Below are positions 44,076 through 52,366 of a stretch of DNA of 64,000 nucleotides, in pieces. The position numbers were made by a program, and so were the translations under genes. The notes under the pieces were generated by a model, which ran no database searches, was not told the DNA's origin, and saw only the letters and a program-made list of their open reading frames with translations. This DNA comes from Endoryza sp044226045. GTDB taxonomy: Bacteria; Bacteroidota; Bacteroidia; Chitinophagales; Chitinophagaceae. The stretch covers positions 88,593 to 152,592 of the forward strand of contig JBGAHR010000005.1 in NCBI GenBank assembly GCA_044226045.1, written 5' to 3'. Within the stretch, counting starts at the first letter, position 1; each line of letters begins with the position of its first letter.

Positions 44076-44528
44076 ATGAAAAATAAACTACCCGTTTTCG
44101 GAAGCCTGCTATTATTATTTCTTTTGAGTTGTTCCACAACTGTAACAAAAAAAGATCCGGAAAATGCCAAAAAAGAAGTGGCGAAAGCAGAAGCAGACTT
44201 TGCCAGGATGGCCGCAGACAAAGGCATTGCAGAAGCCTTTGCCTATTTCGCAGATTCAAACGCAGTCATCAAAAGGCAAAATGATTCCCTGATCTACGGA
44301 AAAGAAGGGATCCGAAACTATTATTCAAAACCCTTCTTTCAAAAGGCAACTGTTGACTGGAGCCCCGATCTGGTGGAAGTTTCTTCTGCTGCAGACCTGG
44401 CATACACTTATGGAAAATACAGTTGGAAATCGCCCGATTCCAACGGCACCATTCATGAATCAAAGGGTATTTTTCATACCGTTTGGAAAAAGCAAAAAGA
44501 CGGCAGTTGGAAATATGTATGGGACTGA
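44076..44528 (+). CDS. Lipoprotein with NTF2/SnoaL-like (DUF4440-type) domain
   Basis: This 150-residue protein has a lipobox LFLLSC (Cys19) and a SnoaL/DUF4440-like fold: AEADFARMAADKGIAEAFAYFADSNAV, KEGIRNYYSKPF, LAYTYGKYSWKSPD and the ending WKKQKDGSWKYVWD, which is typical of the family. It may bind small ligands in the periplasm. ATG 44076 was chosen for its signal peptide. Confidence 0.85.
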   Translation: MKNKLPVFGSLLLLFLLSCSTTVTKKDPENAKKEVAKAEADFARMAADKGIAEAFAYFADSNAVIKRQNDSLIYGKEGIRNYYSKPFFQKATVDWSPDLVEVSSAADLAYTYGKYSWKSPDSNGTIHESKGIFHTVWKKQKDGSWKYVWD

Positions 44529-44656
44529 TCGATTCCCATTCTTCCGGGTTAATTCCCTAAAAGGGAAACAACCAAACAAATAGGGGTCTATTCATTTCTG
44601 AAAACCAGCGACTTACACACTGGCTTCGGGTTTGTATTTATTGGCATACCCAATTA

Positions 44657-46078
44657 ATGATGACCCTTATGAAACCTACACTTTCCATCCTGCTTGTAAT
44701 CGTAGCCTGTGCCGTCGGCGGCCGGGCGATCGCTCAAAATGCCGTTACAGAAATCGTTACCGATTATAACGGATACTGGAAAAGTTCATCTGCCAGCATC
44801 AATCCGGTAAAGCCTAACAATAGTCATAACCTGGTTTCCTTTTCCTTCAATGGACAGCGGTATTCTACCGGTGTCAATGATGGGTTGCTGACGAATAAGG
44901 GGTTATCGTTTGTCGCCGGACAGTTTAAAGCGTTGCCCATGCAATCCATCACCGGTACCGTCAACGGAAATACAAAAATCGGGTTGGGTGAGATGTATGA
45001 TGGTGTAAGCAATGGTGCTTCGAACCCTGCACCAGTAAACAGTATTCCCAAATACCTGACGGATGGAATCAGAGGACTCGATATTGGTACCTGCGTGGCC
45101 AACCTGCCTGCAGGAAACATGTATTTCCCTGCTACCAATCTGCATCTCTCATCGATCGGCGACAATATCCCCGACCTGCTGATCACACAGGTTGCTGATC
45201 CGGCCGCCGGAAGTTTTGATCGTTATGAGTTCACCGATATCAGTGGAAACAGAATTGGCAATTATGTTGATATTGTCTTAAGCAATATTTCTACAGTAGG
45301 AAACTGGACTGCTGATTTTTATGAAGCATCTGCCAATCCCATGCAATTGAATGGCGGTTTTACCAAAACTGATCGTCCGATCCGTTTATGGGCTGCAGAC
45401 TTCAGCGCCTTCGGCATCAATGCGTCAAACATAGCCAGGGTTGCCTATTTCAAAATTACACTTAATGGAAACAGTGATGTGGCTTTCGTAGCCTACAACG
45501 AGAAAGCGATCGACGTGTCAGCTGCAGCCCTCCCTGTTTTGCTCACTACCTTCCAGGTTGCACCAAAGAATGGTGTTGCTACTGTACAATGGGAAACTTC
45601 CAAAGAAATTCAAACAGATCGCTTTGTCATTGAAGTATCCGGAAACAACAAAGACTACAGGGAAGTCGCGTCCTTACAGGCAAAGGGGTATTCGTATAAC
45701 CTGAACCGGTATGAATATAAAGTGACTGGTCTGACCAATGGAACCTGGTACTTCCGTTTGAAAATGATTGACCAGGATGGTACAGTTAACTACAGCCCTA
45801 TCCAGGTAGTAAAAATCGAATCCGGTAACGCTTCCCAGCCAATTTTGAAAGCTTATCCCAATCCGGCGATCGAAGCCACAACTGTTCAACATCCATCGGC
45901 TGCTAAAAATGATATTTTGCAGGTGGTAAATATGCAGGGTAATGTAGTTGCCAGTTACTCGCCCGCAATCGGAAGTCAGTCTACCAGGTTGACTCTTTCT
46001 CTCCCGAATGGCGCTTATCTTATTCGGTATGTTGGTCAGGGTGCCCAGCAGACCGGCAGACTGGTAATTCAGAAGTAA
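44657..46078 (+). CDS. Secreted protein with T9SS C-terminal sorting domain
   Basis: This 473-residue protein has a signal peptide ending GRAIAQ and a C-terminal type A sorting domain: LKAYPNPAIEATTVQ, the turn motif IYDMQGNV-like LQVVNMQGNVVASY, and GAYLIRYVGQGAQQTGRLVIQK at the end. The domain is cleaved during type IX secretion. The region around 295-375 resembles a fibronectin-like strand domain (VATVQWETSKEIQTDRFVIE). The N-terminal 290 residues are unrecognised. This is direct evidence for T9SS in the organism. Confidence 0.9.
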   Translation: MMTLMKPTLSILLVIVACAVGGRAIAQNAVTEIVTDYNGYWKSSSASINPVKPNNSHNLVSFSFNGQRYSTGVNDGLLTNKGLSFVAGQFKALPMQSITGTVNGNTKIGLGEMYDGVSNGASNPAPVNSIPKYLTDGIRGLDIGTCVANLPAGNMYFPATNLHLSSIGDNIPDLLITQVADPAAGSFDRYEFTDISGNRIGNYVDIVLSNISTVGNWTADFYEASANPMQLNGGFTKTDRPIRLWAADFSAFGINASNIARVAYFKITLNGNSDVAFVAYNEKAIDVSAAALPVLLTTFQVAPKNGVATVQWETSKEIQTDRFVIEVSGNNKDYREVASLQAKGYSYNLNRYEYKVTGLTNGTWYFRLKMIDQDGTVNYSPIQVVKIESGNASQPILKAYPNPAIEATTVQHPSAAKNDILQVVNMQGNVVASYSPAIGSQSTRLTLSLPNGAYLIRYVGQGAQQTGRLVIQK

Positions 46079-46086
46079 TCCTTCGG

Positions 46087-46094
46087 TATCTTTG
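46087..46094 (+). promoter_or_regulatory. -7 box for the DinB gene
   Basis: TATCTTTG lies only 5 bases before ATG 46099, so this mRNA is probably leaderless. Perfect TAnnTTTG; no clear -33. Confidence 0.5.
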
Positions 46095-46098
46095 ACAG

Positions 46099-46608
46099 AT
46101 GCAACATCCACCTACCGAATACTGGCAGGCAGGGGCTATAGAAGGAGTACCCGCCTTGTTACAACCTGTGGCGCACGCTCTTTTACAATCCGCCCGTGAA
46201 GTGGAAGAAACATTAAAAGATTTTCCCCGGGAAAAATTATGGGTGAAACCCGCAGGATTAGCCTCCGTTGGTTTTCATGCGAAACATATTGCGGGTGTTA
46301 CAGACAGACTCTTTACTTATGCCAGCGGCCACCTGCTTTCCGACAAACAACTCAGCGAATTGAAAGGAGAGAAGGAGGAGGAAGATCATATCACCACCGA
46401 TCAACTCATAGCCGATGTTCATCGGCAGGTCGAAAAAGCGATCCGGCAATTAAAGGAAACAAACGAATCAAGCCTTACAGACGCAAGGGGAGTGGGTCGA
46501 AAGCAGATTCCCAGTACGGTGATCGGTTTACTGTTCCACGCAGCCGAACACGCGCAAAGACATACCGGCCAATTATTGGTTACTGCCAGGGTGGTTACCA
46601 GTTACTGA
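46099..46608 (+). CDS. DinB family protein (first)
   Basis: This 169-residue protein has the four-helix DinB fold with metal-ligand histidines in GFHAKHIAGVTDRLFTY and in LLFHAAEHAQRHTGQLL. DinB superfamily proteins are metal-dependent thiol transferases or have unknown activities. It converges with a second DinB-type gene 40 bases away. Confidence 0.88.
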   Translation: MQHPPTEYWQAGAIEGVPALLQPVAHALLQSAREVEETLKDFPREKLWVKPAGLASVGFHAKHIAGVTDRLFTYASGHLLSDKQLSELKGEKEEEDHITTDQLIADVHRQVEKAIRQLKETNESSLTDARGVGRKQIPSTVIGLLFHAAEHAQRHTGQLLVTARVVTSY

Positions 46609-46648
46609 GGTTCATCTTCAGTAATCCAAATTTTATTTTGACCAATAA

Positions 46649-47107
46649 CTAGCGGCTGCCCCATTCCCATAATCCAAACAGGATTTTTTTATCAGGCAGG
46701 TGTCCGTTCTCCTTTAGTGCCAAAATAATTTGACCCCGATGATGTGCTTCATGAGCCACGAGGTAGCCGACAAATCCTTCCGGGTGAGGTTTAAATCCTT
46801 TGATCTTTCCTGTTTCGATTCCCTTCTCCAGCAAGAGGGAAACAGCTTTTGCGCTTTGTTGCAGCGCTGTTGATAATACCTTCCTGGTAATAACGGTTTC
46901 CTTATCCAGTTTGATCAACCCTTCAAGCAGATCCGGAGAAGAGGCTTTGAGCCACATTAATCTGACGTTATGAAGGTGTGCAAATTGTTCGCCTACCGTT
47001 CTGCCTTTTGCCAGCGCTTTATCTGTCAGCTGTGCTTCTTCGAGAGAAGATAAAAGATATTCGTTGATGCGGGCGCTGATCTCCCAGGTTTCTATCAAGG
47101 GGTGCAT
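46649..47107 (-). CDS. DinB family protein (second, convergent)
   Basis: This 152-residue protein has the DinB pattern with His in GEQFAHLHNVRLMWL and in GYLVAHEAHHRGQI. Its sequence is distant from the neighbouring DinB protein. The convergent pair probably came from independent acquisition or an old duplication. Confidence 0.88.
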   Translation of the reverse strand: MHPLIETWEISARINEYLLSSLEEAQLTDKALAKGRTVGEQFAHLHNVRLMWLKASSPDLLEGLIKLDKETVITRKVLSTALQQSAKAVSLLLEKGIETGKIKGFKPHPEGFVGYLVAHEAHHRGQIILALKENGHLPDKKILFGLWEWGSR

Positions 47108-47205
47108 GGCTATATTTTCAGATTAAAGAATACGTTTCAACTCGCTTCAATAAACTCCTGTCACCAGATAAAACTACTTCATTTACCATTCTGATAAACG
47201 ACCTT

Positions 47206-47233
47206 AAAAAAAAATCCGGGTTACCCCGGATTT
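47206..47233 (-). terminator. Rho-independent terminator after the OmpA/PD40 gene
   Basis: On the minus strand a 9-bp stem AAATCCGGG/CCCGGATTT with a 4-base loop ends in a run of T residues (A-run 47206-47214 on the plus strand). Confidence 0.85.
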
Positions 47234-47256
47234 AACAGTTGGTATCAGGATGAAAA

Positions 47257-48861
47257 TCAGTTTTTGGTGATCTTGAATTCTACCCGGCGATTGAGCTGTC
47301 GGTGTTCGTCAGTATCGTTGTCAACCACCGGCTTGGTTTCGCCATAGCCCTGTGAGGTGATTCGGTTCGCCGGAATGCCTTTCGACAGGATATACTCCAT
47401 CACCGAGCGGGCCCGGTTGTCACTGAGTTTGAAATTGTATTCATCCGAACCGCGGCTATCAGTATGCGCACTCATTTCAATCACAATTCCGGGGTTCTCT
47501 TTCAGGAGGGTAACTACACGGTCGAGTTCCACAAAGGATTCCGGACGAAGATCCCATTTATCGAAATCAAAGAACACATTGTTCAATCGAACGATCGTGC
47601 CTACTTCAATTGGTGCCAGGTACAGGTCTTTGTGAATTTCTTTATATCCCGCCTTAATCAATGAATCAAGGTTCAGGTTTTCGGAGATAGCAAAAAACTT
47701 GTCTGCCGAAGCCCGGATACTATAGTTCTTATCATACGGTAATACAATTTTAAAGGAACCATCCCTTTCGCTCGATACCCCATTTCCCACTTCCACACCA
47801 TCGGGTAATGTTTCATAAATCAGGCTGGCGCTAAGCGGTTCTTTTGTTTTCAGGTTGTAAACATTTCCTGTCACCATCACCACAGGATTTGGCTTTTCCT
47901 TCTCCATCAGCTTCACACGAACGATATCGCTTTCTCCATAGGTATTAAGGCTGGTTGTTAAATAGGCATATTCGCCACCGGCATCCAGTGTAAAGAACGC
48001 GTCCCAGTTTTCTGTATTGATCGGTGACCCCAGGTTAACGGGTTCGCTCCATTTTGTCCAGGTCTTGTCAAGTCTTTTGGTCATCCAGATATCATTGCTG
48101 CCCAGCGTTCCTTTTCGGTTACTGCTGAAGTACAGTGTTACGCCGTCTGAGGCCAGGTAGGGCGTCATTTCATCGGTTTCCGGTGCATTGATGGTTTTCC
48201 CGAGGCTTTTGGGCTCAGTCCAGGTACCATCTGCAGATAAAAAGCAAACAAAAATATCATTGTCTTCTCCGCCTTTATCGGGGGTCATATACAGCAGCAG
48301 TGTTTTCCCGTCATGCGCCATCGTCGCGCCCGACTGACGACCCCGGTCATACTTTTCATAATTCTTGATCATAAGGGCATTGGGCTCACTCCATCTTCCA
48401 TCCGCTTTCAGCTTACACATGCTGACCCCTTTTCCCATATAAGCGCCATTAATAAAAGCTCCCCGTATCAGGATGCGGTTATTATCGGGAGAGATCCAAT
48501 ACACCGCATTATACTGCATGGTATTCAGCGGATAGGCCAGGTGACGTGCTTCCATCCATTTCCCATTGTCATCACGCATCGAATACCAGATATCCTGCGA
48601 GTTGGGTACAGAACTGTATTTGGTATTCGCCGGGTGATTCTCACAAATGAAAAACAAGATGTTTCCATCGGCGGAAATGGTAGGTCTCAATTCAGGAAGA
48701 TCCGAATTGATATTAATTCCCAGGTTTTCGATCTTGAGGATCGTATTGCTGTTAATTATATTGTCTTTTTGGTATTTAAGACCGGCGGTATCCGGTGGGG
48801 TAGGTTGTGCGTATGCGATAACGCATGCGGACATCAACAGGAGAGTGAGAAAGCTCTTCAC
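47257..48861 (-). CDS. OmpA-family protein with PD40 repeats
   Basis: This 534-residue protein starts with a signal peptide (MKSFLTLLLMSACVIAYAQ). PD40/WD40-like propeller repeats follow (about 40-315; LRPTISADGNILFF, TLYFSSNRKGTLGSNDIWM), then a carboxypeptidase regulatory-like domain (about 320-395) and a C-terminal OmpA peptidoglycan-binding domain (NNVFFDFDKWDLRPES, SAHTDSRGSDEYNFKLSDNRA). Such proteins link outer membrane and cell wall. I chose GTG 48861 because it gives a clean signal peptide; the frame also allows a TTG at 48882. Confidence 0.9.
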   Translation of the reverse strand: MKSFLTLLLMSACVIAYAQPTPPDTAGLKYQKDNIINSNTILKIENLGININSDLPELRPTISADGNILFFICENHPANTKYSSVPNSQDIWYSMRDDNGKWMEARHLAYPLNTMQYNAVYWISPDNNRILIRGAFINGAYMGKGVSMCKLKADGRWSEPNALMIKNYEKYDRGRQSGATMAHDGKTLLLYMTPDKGGEDNDIFVCFLSADGTWTEPKSLGKTINAPETDEMTPYLASDGVTLYFSSNRKGTLGSNDIWMTKRLDKTWTKWSEPVNLGSPINTENWDAFFTLDAGGEYAYLTTSLNTYGESDIVRVKLMEKEKPNPVVMVTGNVYNLKTKEPLSASLIYETLPDGVEVGNGVSSERDGSFKIVLPYDKNYSIRASADKFFAISENLNLDSLIKAGYKEIHKDLYLAPIEVGTIVRLNNVFFDFDKWDLRPESFVELDRVVTLLKENPGIVIEMSAHTDSRGSDEYNFKLSDNRARSVMEYILSKGIPANRITSQGYGETKPVVDNDTDEHRQLNRRVEFKITKN

Positions 48862-48933
48862 GGTTATTGGGTTTGCCAACAAAATAAGCAGAATACCTTA
48901 AAACTGCAAGAGGGTGATCCGGGTGCTTAAAAC

Positions 48934-48992
48934 AAAAAACCGGTTAATCGATTAGCCGGGAAAGTCCCGTTTAACCCATTAACCAGTTTTTT
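48934..48992. terminator. Large imperfect hairpin, bidirectional terminator
   Basis: Two 27-base arms with several mismatches enclose a 5-base loop (AAAGT) and both ends carry six T/A residues, so either strand ends with a T run. It sits between two minus-strand genes (the OmpA/PD40 and a small secreted protein). Confidence 0.7.
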
Positions 48993-49016
48993 GCTTAACG
49001 CAGTCGCTCCGGAGCG

Positions 49017-49448
49017 TTATTCCTCTTTTGCTTTTTCGATGGGGACTTTAATTCTCCGCCCCTGGTCTTCATCAAGCTCGAACCAGAAAGTAAGCACACC
49101 TGCTTTTCCTTCCACGGTAATTTTTCCATTCTTGGATTCACCGTTCGGATTGGTGAATACAACCTTGCTGCTGCTGCTTTTTCCGTTTTTCAATGATTCC
49201 TTCCATTCGCAAACCAGATCTTTGATGTCTCCATCGATCACATCATTGGGGCCTTCGCCATGCTTGATATGGATGCTGGTCTTGGTGATTTCAATGGTAA
49301 TGGCAGATTCCTCAGATCTCTCTTCGCTGCTGTCAGCAGCTAAAAAAATGGCTTTGGAGGCAGATAAGATGAGCTTTTTGTCGCATTGTGCCTGGCTGGC
49401 CATGACGAACCCTGTACTCAACAGGACGGCTAATAAGATTGTTTTCAT
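49017..49448 (-). CDS. Small secreted protein of unknown function
   Basis: This 143-residue protein has a signal peptide (MKTILLAVLLSTGFVMASQAQ) and a body of strands: SAITIEITKTSIHIKHGEG, DIKDLVCEWKESLKNGKSS, GKITVEGKAGVLTFWFEL. I recognise no family. The ATG 49448 is chosen for its signal peptide; the frame opens 8 codons earlier. A perfect TAnnTTTG box (TACATTTG, minus strand 49477-49470) lies 21 bases upstream. Confidence 0.7.
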   Translation of the reverse strand: MKTILLAVLLSTGFVMASQAQCDKKLILSASKAIFLAADSSEERSEESAITIEITKTSIHIKHGEGPNDVIDGDIKDLVCEWKESLKNGKSSSSKVVFTNPNGESKNGKITVEGKAGVLTFWFELDEDQGRRIKVPIEKAKEE

Positions 49449-49469
49449 GACTATTTTTTTAAATGTGAT

Positions 49470-49477
49470 CAAATGTA
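49470..49477 (-). promoter_or_regulatory. -7 box for the small secreted protein gene
   Basis: The minus strand reads TACATTTG here, a perfect -7 box 21 bases before ATG 49448. Confidence 0.5.
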
Positions 49478-49583
49478 ACCCTATCTCCCTGTACTATGCA
49501 AAACATAGTACATGAATTTACATAATAGAGGATAGGCGGTAAATCAGTCGGTAGGACGGGTATAAAGCCAGGCAGGTTACGGG

Positions 49584-50435
49584 CTATTTATGTTTTTTTC
49601 GCCGACCTAGCCAAAGCAATGAGTTGATCACTAACTGATTCTGAGTTGGATTGGCAAACTGAAAGGACAGTTCCTTATTGGTACCGCCTTCATAGTCGAT
49701 GTCATTGTGTCCCATATTGAGGTAAACCATGCGATAGCGTTTGTTCGTCCAAACCACCGGATAGTATCCGCTATGCCAGATTTCGTGAGGCTTGGGTCCG
49801 GTACCAAGGGGAAAAGAAGTTGAATCGATGGAAAGTAATATCTCTATGTCTGGGTTTTTTCGAAGGTCTTTTTCCCATCGATACCATTCATTGGGGGCGC
49901 TTTTGAAAACGGCTGGTAAATTTCGCGTCACCGGATGGTGCCGGTTCTCCACTTTTAATATTGCGGAAGTGGGCCTCCAGGTATTGCTTTTATATTGTCC
50001 GCTTCCAAGAAATTCATTGTGATACCAGTCCCAGTCCTGGTTAAACGCAGACGGTGTCAGCGCAAACCCGGCGAAATGAAAACCGATCCAACCACCACCC
50101 GCACGCATATACCTTTCAAATGCCTCCCGCTGTTCTTTTTTTTCAGGGCGCGTATCGAGGAAAAGCAGTATATCGTATCGGTTGATTACCGAATCCGTCA
50201 ACCTGTTCCAGTTGCTGGTGGTATCGAATTGAAAATGATATCTGGCAGCTATTTCAGGAAAAAATCGACGCGCTTCTCCAACAAAACTGATGTGTGCCCG
50301 ATCCTCTTTGGCAGTGTAAAATGCCAGCACTTTAAACCGGGTCTGAGCGGATGCCGGCAGGCAAAACAACAAACCCGCTGCGATATAAAAGCATGCCGCA
50401 ACAAGCAAACGGCTCCGATCATTTATGGCATTCAA
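49584..50435 (-). CDS. ThuA-like domain secreted protein
   Basis: This 283-residue protein has a signal peptide (ending LPASAQ) and a ThuA-like class I glutamine amidotransferase-type fold: VLAFYTAKEDRAHISF, NRYDILLFLDTR, RAGGGWIGFHFAG, PVTRNLPAVFK, PVVWTNKRYRMVYLNMGHND. ThuA-like proteins act in sugar use in Bacteroidota; function here is unknown. No ATG starts the frame: the first usable codon is TTG 50435, and the next stop upstream in the same frame is the stop of the GNAT gene at 50481. A TTG start is therefore likely. Confidence 0.85.
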   Translation of the reverse strand: MNAINDRSRLLVAACFYIAAGLLFCLPASAQTRFKVLAFYTAKEDRAHISFVGEARRFFPEIAARYHFQFDTTSNWNRLTDSVINRYDILLFLDTRPEKKEQREAFERYMRAGGGWIGFHFAGFALTPSAFNQDWDWYHNEFLGSGQYKSNTWRPTSAILKVENRHHPVTRNLPAVFKSAPNEWYRWEKDLRKNPDIEILLSIDSTSFPLGTGPKPHEIWHSGYYPVVWTNKRYRMVYLNMGHNDIDYEGGTNKELSFQFANPTQNQLVINSLLWLGRRKKHK

Positions 50436-50480
50436 TGTTGACGATTTGATTTGAAATGATGAGTAAAGATATCTATTCGA

Positions 50481-50912
50481 TCAAACAGAAAGGGCAAATA
50501 CGTTTTGTTGTTTCTCCGGAACAAATCCTTCCTTCAAATAAAACTGATGGGCCTGAACCCGTAAAGAATTGCACCTTACTTTCAGTTTATGGTGACCTCT
50601 TTCCCTTGTCCACTGCCGGGCAGCTTCGATCAGCAGGGAACCCAGTCCATTTCCTCTCGATGATTCCTCTACCACCAGCCCCCCGATTTCACAAAAATAT
50701 CCGGACTCAATCCTTACCGTTTGGAAAACCTGTATCCATCCTTTCAATATTTCGTTTTCGGTTACTACCAGCAGCGCCATGGAAGAATCGCGCAGAATAT
50801 CGGTTATCCATTGAAATGTATTGGTAACTTGAACCGGGTATCCCAACTGGTTGGAGAGAAGAGTAACAGCTTCGGCATCAGACGGCTTCATGCTCCGGAT
50901 GGATCTGTTCAT
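50481..50912 (-). CDS. GNAT N-acetyltransferase
   Basis: This 143-residue protein has the GNAT core: IRSMKPSDAEAVTLLSNQLG at the start, GYFCEIGGLVVEESSRGNGLGSLLIEAARQWTRERG with the acetyl-CoA loop RGNGLG, and HQFYLKEGFVPEKQQ near the end. The substrate is unknown. ATG 50912 is chosen; the frame opens 19 codons earlier without family-like sequence. It is followed by the ThuA-like gene, 45 bases away in the same frame. Confidence 0.9.
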   Translation of the reverse strand: MNRSIRSMKPSDAEAVTLLSNQLGYPVQVTNTFQWITDILRDSSMALLVVTENEILKGWIQVFQTVRIESGYFCEIGGLVVEESSRGNGLGSLLIEAARQWTRERGHHKLKVRCNSLRVQAHQFYLKEGFVPEKQQNVFALSV

Positions 50913-51022
50913 GAATAGTTTTTTGATTAGCGAATGGAATACAAAAAAATAAATTAACCAGGTACCCAACCTGTCATCTGCTCAGCACCGTTTATCCGGG
51001 TGATCACCTTTATAACGATTAT

Positions 51023-51811
51023 ATGAAAAAACACCTGCTCTACTGTATGATCACCGCCGTGGCGGTTTCCTCCTGCAACCAGGAATTAATGGATACCCAG
51101 GACGATCCGGTTCCGGAAGAAGGACTCCTCAAACAGAAAGTTACCATAAGTCTGCCCGATTCGAGCTACCGGATTACTGAAAATTTCAGTTATGATGCCA
51201 GCAGCCGGCTGGTTGGGTATTCGATTGACAATATGGAAACCCTGTACATCCGGGATGAACTGGGAAGAATAGTTCGCATTCAATCCAGGTCCGGCGCCGG
51301 GGCGCCCGTGATCACCACCGATGTGTTTTATGAGAGCAGTTCTTCCAAAAAGGTAAAATATCTTTCGGATAGCAGCGCAGTATTTATTTACAACGACCTG
51401 GGACAGGTGATACGCACCGATACCTATCAACACTGGCCAACGCCCACGAGTCCTCTAAAGAGGGTGGCTTATCACCAGTACACCTACGACAGCCGGGGTA
51501 ACCTGCAAAAGAGAGCCGAATATACAGATGTAAACAATGACGGGCAGTTTGATCTCACTATTACGTATATCCTGAGTTATGACGATAAGGTAAATCCCAC
51601 CCGCAACACCGACGACGCGCTGATTGAAACAAGCTACCTGACCAGGTGGCAGAACAACCTCCTGAAACAACAAAATGATGCGGCGCTGCCGGGTGGAATC
51701 GATGATGAAAACAATTCATTGTATGAATACAGGGCAGATAACAAACCGGTGACCGGGCTGTTTACCGGAGGAGACGGAAGGAAAACTATTACCAGGTTTT
51801 ATTACTATTAA
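51023..51811 (+). CDS. Lipoprotein with RHS-like strand repeats
   Basis: This 262-residue protein has a lipobox AVAVSSC (Cys18) and successive Tyr-rich strand units (NFSYDASSRLVGYSI, YIRDELGRIVRIQS, FIYNDLGQVIRTDTY, YTYDSRGNLQKRAEY), similar to the YD repeats of RHS proteins and the DUF4595-type lipoproteins common in Bacteroidota. It probably sits on the cell surface. It lies just upstream of the ECF sigma factor gene (19-base gap), so co-transcription is possible. Confidence 0.8.
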   Translation: MKKHLLYCMITAVAVSSCNQELMDTQDDPVPEEGLLKQKVTISLPDSSYRITENFSYDASSRLVGYSIDNMETLYIRDELGRIVRIQSRSGAGAPVITTDVFYESSSSKKVKYLSDSSAVFIYNDLGQVIRTDTYQHWPTPTSPLKRVAYHQYTYDSRGNLQKRAEYTDVNNDGQFDLTITYILSYDDKVNPTRNTDDALIETSYLTRWQNNLLKQQNDAALPGGIDDENNSLYEYRADNKPVTGLFTGGDGRKTITRFYYY

Positions 51812-51830
51812 ACCGATCGGGAAATAAGAT

Positions 51831-52361
51831 TTGAATGAACTGCAACAGCTGATTGCCAACTGCGCTGCCAACGACAGGCTGAGCCAGGAAAAACTTTATC
51901 AAAAGTTTTACCCGGCTCTTATTGTGCTGTGTAAGCGCTTCTTTGCAGACAATCATCAGGCATTGGAAGTAGTGAACGATGGAATGCTGAAAGTATTCAG
52001 GCGTATCGGAGAATACGATGCCTCCAGGGGAGATCTCTTTAACTGGATTTATACCGTGGTGCGAAACACCGCGCTCGATAAGCTGAAATTAAACCGGATT
52101 CCGTCGGCGATATCCCTGGAAGAAGCTGAGCTGCCTGGTCCGAAAGAAAATCCATTTAACAGACTTGAATGGAAAGATGTGTTGGTGTTGTTGGACAACC
52201 TGCCACCAGCTACAAGAGCTATCTGTGTGCTGTACTATCTCGAAGGTTTCAGTATCGCGGAAATAAGCGGGCAACTGTCTGTGAGCACCGGAACCATCAA
52301 ATGGCATCTCAATGAAACCCGGAACAGGTTGAAACCCGTTTTTAAAAAACACTTCCAGTAA
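51831..52361 (+). CDS. ECF RNA polymerase sigma factor
   Basis: This 176-residue protein has sigma-70 region 2 (KLYQKFYPALIVLCKRFF, EVVNDGMLKVFRRIGEYD, LFNWIYTVVRNTALDKLK) and region 4 (LDNLPPATRAICVLYYLEGFSIAEIS, GTIKWHLNETRNRLKPVF). An in-frame stop lies 2 codons upstream, so translation must start at TTG 51831 or far downstream; TTG is the best start. It is followed 5 bases later by a membrane-spanning, barrel-containing protein that could be its anti-sigma factor. The targets are unknown. Confidence 0.93.
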   Translation: MNELQQLIANCAANDRLSQEKLYQKFYPALIVLCKRFFADNHQALEVVNDGMLKVFRRIGEYDASRGDLFNWIYTVVRNTALDKLKLNRIPSAISLEEAELPGPKENPFNRLEWKDVLVLLDNLPPATRAICVLYYLEGFSIAEISGQLSVSTGTIKWHLNETRNRLKPVFKKHFQ

Positions 52362-52366
52362 ACGTT

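Noticed and set aside
48859..48882. TTG start at 48882 for the OmpA/PD40 gene
   Set aside because: The GTG at 48861 gives a compact signal peptide directly, whereas the TTG adds seven residues before it with no benefit.
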